Shown piece by piece: positions 59,873 to 64,000 of a stretch of 64,000 nt of DNA (positions are counted from its first letter, which is position 1; each line of letters begins with the position of its first letter). The stretch spans positions 1,364,001 to 1,428,000 of the forward strand of contig NZ_SJPG01000001.1 of NCBI RefSeq assembly GCF_007859715.1, given 5' to 3'. The translations under genes and the position numbers were made by a program. The DNA is from Rubinisphaera italica. Its GTDB lineage: Bacteria; Planctomycetota; Planctomycetia; Planctomycetales; Planctomycetaceae. The notes beneath the pieces were generated by a model that worked only from the letters and a program-made list of their open reading frames with translations, searched no databases and was not told the origin of the DNA.

Positions 59873-61348
59873 ATGAAAACTATGAAAAATAAGGTAACGC
59901 TCCTGTTGTGTTTATTCGCGATGTGGACTGCACCACCGTTGACTGAAGCTGCAAGAAAGAATGTTGTGCTCTTCATTGCCGATGATCATGGTTTTCAAAT
60001 CGGTGCTTATGGTGATGAAGTCGCCAAGTCGCCCGGGTTGGACCGACTGGCAGCAGAAGGGACGAAGTTCACGAATGCTTATTGTACAACCGCTAGTTGC
60101 TCTGCCAGTCGTTCGGTGATTATGACGGGGCTCTACAATCATGCGACAGGCCATTATGGCCATGCTCACGGATATAATCATTTCGGGACCTATCAGTCGG
60201 TAGTCCCGTTAACGAAACATCTCGATGCGGCTGGTTATCGCACCTGTTCAATTGGCAAATATCATCTGGCTCCTTCAGATGTTTATTACTTCGAAAGCTA
60301 TGAAAACAAAGGGATAAAAGGAGGATCCCGTAATCCAGTTGCCATGGCCAATAATGCAGGAGAATGGATTAAAAAAGAGGATGATCGTCCTTTCTTCCTC
60401 TATTTCTGCACGTCCGATCCCCATCGTGGCGGAGGGCCCGGAAACTTTGCGAATTTTAATAATCGTGACAACCCGTATCCGGAAACTGAGCGAAATCAGT
60501 TCAAAGCGGACGACATGATCGTCCCCCCCTGGCTGCCGGAGACGCAGGAAGTTAAGGAGGAGTTAGCCGAGTATTATCAGGCCTGTAATCGAGTTGATCA
60601 GGGAGTGCAAAAACTCTTTGAAATTCTTGAAGAGACGGGACATCTCGATGATACGCTGTTTATTTTCACCAGCGACAACGGTCCTCCATTTCCGGGAGCA
60701 AAGACGAACCTCTATCAACCCGGTGCAAACTTGCCATTTATTGTGAGAGATCCTGATCAGAAAACTAAAGGTCTGACGACAGATGCCGTGATCAACTGGA
60801 CCGATATCACACCCTCGATTCTCGAATACTGCGATGTCACACCCAAGAAATATCCACCTTTAAGAACGACGGAAGTCGGGGCACCGACTCCAAAAGGGAA
60901 AGAGGTTCCCTACAAATTTCATGGACGTTCGTTTCTGCCCGTGCTGACTCAGGAACATCCTGAGAATTGGGACAACACCTTCATGTCGCACACGTTTCAT
61001 GAAATTACGATGTACTATCCGATGCGGGTTGTGATTGAAGGGGATTACAAACTGATCTTCAACATCGCTCACCAGTTGCCCTATCCGAATGCTTCGGATT
61101 TATTTGCATCTCCGACCTGGCAAAGTGCTTTGAAGCGAGACGAGAAAACCTTCGGCCAGAAGACGATTTACGATTATGAAAATCGCCCCCGCTTCGAGTT
61201 GTACAATATCGCTGAAGATCCTTACGAGGGGAAGAATCTTTCGTTTGATCCAGAGCATCAGGAAAAACTGAAACACTTGCAGGAGAAGTTGCAGGCGTTT
61301 CAGAAGCAGACGAAAGATCCATGGGAATTGAAATGGCGTTATGAATGA
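59873..61348 (+). CDS. Secreted sulfatase (SGSH-like)
   Basis: The 491-residue protein has a signal peptide ([19 protein letters not shown]). The sulfatase core contains [14 protein letters not shown] (Asp37-Asp38), the signature [15 protein letters not shown] with Cys76 and Ala in place of Pro, and [37 protein letters not shown] and [15 protein letters not shown] resemble heparan N-sulfatase-like enzymes. It lacks the C-terminal extra domain of its upstream neighbour. An in-frame ATG at 59882 is possible. It is the second of three tandem sulfatase genes. Confidence 0.9.
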   Translation: MKTMKNKVTLLLCLFAMWTAPPLTEAARKNVVLFIADDHGFQIGAYGDEVAKSPGLDRLAAEGTKFTNAYCTTASCSASRSVIMTGLYNHATGHYGHAHGYNHFGTYQSVVPLTKHLDAAGYRTCSIGKYHLAPSDVYYFESYENKGIKGGSRNPVAMANNAGEWIKKEDDRPFFLYFCTSDPHRGGGPGNFANFNNRDNPYPETERNQFKADDMIVPPWLPETQEVKEELAEYYQACNRVDQGVQKLFEILEETGHLDDTLFIFTSDNGPPFPGAKTNLYQPGANLPFIVRDPDQKTKGLTTDAVINWTDITPSILEYCDVTPKKYPPLRTTEVGAPTPKGKEVPYKFHGRSFLPVLTQEHPENWDNTFMSHTFHEITMYYPMRVVIEGDYKLIFNIAHQLPYPNASDLFASPTWQSALKRDEKTFGQKTIYDYENRPRFELYNIAEDPYEGKNLSFDPEHQEKLKHLQEKLQAFQKQTKDPWELKWRYE

Positions 61349-61433
61349 TAGGCAATCGGCTTTTGTCCAACGAGTAATTTCTTCTCAACCTGACTACACA
61401 TAAAGACTGACTCACAACGAATAGGAACCCACG

Positions 61434-62870
61434 ATGCGACTTCAAATGATTGCCATTCTGATCGTTATGTTGAGTACTAGTTTTGTTCAAGCCGCAGAGC
61501 GTCCGAATATTCTTTGGATTTATCTGGAAGATGTCAGTGGCTGGTTCAGCTGTTATGGCGATCAGATTATCGAGACACCGAACATCGATGCCCTGGCAAA
61601 ATCAGGAGTGAGATACAATCGTTTCTACACACCTGCTGGCGTCTGTTCGGCAACTCGCTCGGCCATAATTACGGGGTATATGCAAACCTCGATTGGGGCA
61701 CACAATCATCGCAGTTGTCGGGCTGAGTTCCGGGGGCAGTCGATGGGTGAGTATGACAAAAACGTCTTGCCGGATTATGCAACTCCGCTTCCTATCCGGT
61801 TCCGTGAAGCGGGGTACTGGACTTTCAATGATGGTGGTAAGGACGATTACAACTTCGAATGGAGCAAGGAAGCGTTTTACGATTATGAACGGAGTCGCGG
61901 GGGGTGGAGAACGGATAATTTTGTAGCCGGGAATTGCTGGAAGGGAAAACCAGAGGATCGGCCTTTCTTTGGACAGATTCAACTCGGTGGTGGCAAACTT
62001 GGGAACAAGGCTCCTCAGGTGATTGACCCGGCTATTGTTCCAGTGCCGCCGTATTATCCCGATGTCCCCATCGTTCGAGAAGAGATCGCTCATCATTACG
62101 ATTGTTTACTGAAAACCGATGCAGAAGTCGGCGAAGTGATTGCTGCTCTCAAGCGGGATGGTTTGTATGAGAATACGCTTATTTTCCTGTTCAGCGATCA
62201 CGGAATGAAACTGCATCGGCATAAACAATTCCTGTTCGAAGGCGGAATTCACATGCCTCTCATTGTTGCCGGTCCTGGTGTTGAGGCTGGTAAAGTGACG
62301 GATGAGTTGGTGAGTGGAATCGATATCTCCGCGGCTAGTTTGGCGGCAGCTGGAATTGCAATCCCAGAGAAGATGGAAGGCAAAAACTTTCTTGGAAAGC
62401 GGCATCAGGAAAGGCAGTATGTGTTCGCTGCGAGGGATCGATGTGATTATACGATCGAGAAAATTCGCGCGGTTGTGTCTCCTCGATTCAAATACCTGAG
62501 AAACTATCTGAACGATCGACCTTACATGCAGCCGAGTTATAAGGACAGTTGGGAAGTCTCTCAGAAATTCCGGGAAATGATGGCTGAGGGAAAGATGAAC
62601 GAAGCCCAGTTGGTATTCTTCGATGATTCAAAACCGGCTGAGGAGTTTTATGATCTGAAGAACGATCCTCATGAAATTCACAATCTGGCTAATGATCCGA
62701 AGTTCCAGAAGCAGTTGGAGCAACATCGGGCAGCGTTACAGCAATGGATTGAAGAAACGGGAGATCAGGGACAGGACACGGAATCAGAAATAGGATTGCG
62801 TTGTGTACTCAAACGTTGGGGAGAGAAGTGCGTCAATCTGGAGTACGATGCAGTCCGGGATAAGAATTGA
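61434..62870 (+). CDS. Secreted sulfatase (third of tandem set)
   Basis: The 478-residue protein has a signal peptide (IAILIVMLSTSFVQA). The sulfatase core shows WIYLEDVSGWFSCYG, where Glu-Asp (32-33) replaces the usual Asp-Asp, the signature CSATRSAIITGYMQT with Cys71 (CxATR), and FRGQSMGEYDKNVLP in place of the usual GKWH region. FLFSDHGMKLHRHKQFLFEG supplies the later metal and His residues. The altered first metal ligand and signature imply a distinct subfamily and possibly a different substrate. GGAACCCACG precedes ATG 61434. A repeat and then the potassium channel gene follow. Confidence 0.9.
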   Translation: MRLQMIAILIVMLSTSFVQAAERPNILWIYLEDVSGWFSCYGDQIIETPNIDALAKSGVRYNRFYTPAGVCSATRSAIITGYMQTSIGAHNHRSCRAEFRGQSMGEYDKNVLPDYATPLPIRFREAGYWTFNDGGKDDYNFEWSKEAFYDYERSRGGWRTDNFVAGNCWKGKPEDRPFFGQIQLGGGKLGNKAPQVIDPAIVPVPPYYPDVPIVREEIAHHYDCLLKTDAEVGEVIAALKRDGLYENTLIFLFSDHGMKLHRHKQFLFEGGIHMPLIVAGPGVEAGKVTDELVSGIDISAASLAAAGIAIPEKMEGKNFLGKRHQERQYVFAARDRCDYTIEKIRAVVSPRFKYLRNYLNDRPYMQPSYKDSWEVSQKFREMMAEGKMNEAQLVFFDDSKPAEEFYDLKNDPHEIHNLANDPKFQKQLEQHRAALQQWIEETGDQGQDTESEIGLRCVLKRWGEKCVNLEYDAVRDKN

Positions 62871-62895
62871 ATAGCGACCGTAGGATGAATTTAAG

Positions 62896-62934
62896 AAATG
62901 AACCACGGATGGACATGGATTAGCACGGATGTTC
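62896..62934. repeat. AACCACGGATGGACATGGAT repeat, related to the GxxExxY-flanking repeats
   Basis: AACCACGGATGGACATGGAT (62901-62920), followed by AGCACGGATGTTC, resembles the AACCGCGGATGAAC repeat family at 43131 and 43599. No GxxExxY gene is adjacent here. It lies between the third sulfatase and the opposing potassium channel gene. Confidence 0.55.
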
Positions 62935-63021
62935 AAAACTGCATCTCTGTGAAATTAAAGATTGATTTCAACTGTATGGTGATATGCAGGTTACCCTCAA
63001 CATTAAACACTCAACCAAACT

Positions 63022-64000
63022 TCAATGCGACGCCCCCCGGTATTTCATTGTTTCCACCGGTTTTGAGAATCGTTTGGCGACTTGGGGAATATCATCTCGA
63101 TGGCCGAGGATGACAACGACGTCGCCTTCGTTGAGGATGGTGTCTGAAGAAGGGTTTAAAGTCGACTGGCCAGTCAGTGAACGTATTCCGACAATCAGAA
63201 AGCCAAAGTTTCCCCGGACTTCAATCTCGCTCAGCTTCTTGCCTTTCAATGGCGAAGAAGCAGTCACTTTGAGCTCATCGAATTGCAGCCCGATTTCTCC
63301 GATTTCATCGTTCATGTTTCGCTGCTGGGTGATATCTCCGAGCAGGTTTTCGGCTGTCGGACGAAGAATCAAATGGGCAACACGTGAAGCTCCAATGGCT
63401 GTCGGCAAGACAACCTGATTCGCTCCGCAGCCGAGCAGTTTCTTTTCCGTCCGTGGGTTTTCCCCTCGGGCGATGATCATGACTTGAGGATTCATTTCGC
63501 GAGCCGTGATGGTTACGAAGACATTGGTGGCATCATCGGAGAGGACGGTTGCCAGTACGGAGGCAAGATTGATTTTCGCCTGGCTGAGCATATGTTCGTC
63601 GGAGGCATCTCCCTGTAAAATCAGATAGCCAAGATCTTTGGCAAGTTGCAGCCGCTGCTCGTTATTATCGATGATGATAAACTGCTGCCCAGCCGCAGCG
63701 AGTTCTTTGGCGAGGATGGTTCCCATGCGTCCAAAGCCACATACGATGGTGTGCTGATTCAATTTTTCAATGTCTCTGGTCATCCGTCTGGCTCCAATGG
63801 CTTTATTAATTTCCCCGTCAACCAACATTTGCATAAAACCGCCCACCGTGTATATGACAGCTCCATACCCCGCGACAATAACAGCGATGGTGAGAATTCG
63901 TAAGCTGGGAGATTCGATCGGTTGAACCTCTCCGTAGCCGACACCGAATATGGTGATGATTGTCATATAGGTCGCATCGTCGAGTGACCAACCGTTGAGA
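63022..64000 (-). CDS. Potassium channel/TrkA-N RCK protein, N-terminus cut off
   Basis: The minus frame runs from the stop at 63022 to the right edge, with the first codons at the edge encoding NGWSLDDATYMTI. The product shows a K+ channel selectivity filter, TIFGVGYGE, a second membrane helix (ILTIAVIVAGYGAVIYTVG), an RCK/TrkA-N domain (HTIVCGFGRMGTILAKELAA, GYLILQGDASDEHMLSQAKI) and a C-terminal TrkA-C part (KGKKLSEIEVRGNFGFLIVG). It is a gated K+ channel of the Kch/MthK type or close kin. An internal ATG at 63966 is not its true start because the frame continues upstream. Confidence 0.9.
   Translation of the reverse strand, partial: LNGWSLDDATYMTIITIFGVGYGEVQPIESPSLRILTIAVIVAGYGAVIYTVGGFMQMLVDGEINKAIGARRMTRDIEKLNQHTIVCGFGRMGTILAKELAAAGQQFIIIDNNEQRLQLAKDLGYLILQGDASDEHMLSQAKINLASVLATVLSDDATNVFVTITAREMNPQVMIIARGENPRTEKKLLGCGANQVVLPTAIGASRVAHLILRPTAENLLGDITQQRNMNDEIGEIGLQFDELKVTASSPLKGKKLSEIEVRGNFGFLIVGIRSLTGQSTLNPSSDTILNEGDVVVILGHRDDIPQVAKRFSKPVETMKYRGASH

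Overview
The window looks like a chromosome segment from a planctomycete (Planctomycetota, Planctomycetaceae-like). The evidence is the gene repertoire: two paired DUF1549/DUF1553 cytochrome-like plus DUF1501 sets, four secreted sulfatases, a DUF1080 protein, an FHA-GAF-SpoIIE phosphatase, an ECF sigma factor tied to a DUF1549/DUF1501 operon, BshB1, many secreted proteins of unknown function, and short palindromic repeats between genes. I see no rRNA, tRNA, prophage, transposase or CRISPR array. The species cannot be named from the sequence alone.

Layout. 1-6.4 kb: a truncated conserved gene, a TPR protein, a small unknown, a 54-base imperfect palindrome and a 1341-residue unknown protein. 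6.7-12 kb: BshB1-type deacetylase, a PP2C phosphatase preceded by three 16-bp-spaced TGTTAAT boxes, a GT-C-like membrane transferase, a lipoprotein and a possible nuclease/winged-helix protein. 12.2-20.2 kb is rich in signalling genes: a LuxR-type regulator without a phospho-acceptor Asp, a stand-alone receiver, an HDOD-GGDEF protein, a His-rich NhaD-like antiporter and an FHA-GAF-SpoIIE phosphatase. 20.3-31 kb: a small unknown, a sulfatase, a WecA/TagO-like transferase coupled to an O-antigen-ligase/TPR protein, a DUF1573 lipoprotein, a tetraheme metallophosphatase-like lipoprotein, then a run of small cytoplasmic genes (DUF971, CYTH, McsA-like, SUI1). 31-34.7 kb: DUF1080, a secreted unknown, a VTT/DedA-like protein and an EEP-family lipoprotein.

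34.7-43.1 kb is the most intriguing part. Seven tightly packed minus-strand genes encode a GlmL/MutL-family ASKHA ATPase, a barrel-sandwich/KOW-like protein, a DUF6754-like membrane protein, three more unknown membrane proteins and a small protein, with no glutamate mutase subunits in view. Its presumed leader abuts a GxxExxY gene bracketed by near-identical direct repeats of 25-26 bases.

43.7-57 kb holds two DUF1549-DUF1501 modules. One is downstream of an ECF sigma/anti-sigma pair and ends in an LTxxQ (Spy-like) protein. hisB, scpB and a membrane-anchored unknown lie between the modules. 56.9-64 kb: an orphan RbsC-type permease, three tandem sulfatases and a truncated RCK/TrkA-N potassium-channel protein.

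Taken together, the window combines degradation or handling of sulfated polymers (sulfatases, DUF1080, planctomycete cytochromes), surface-polysaccharide assembly, and dense phospho- and cyclic-di-GMP-type signalling. Function calls come from motifs I could read; family names come from memory and were not searched.
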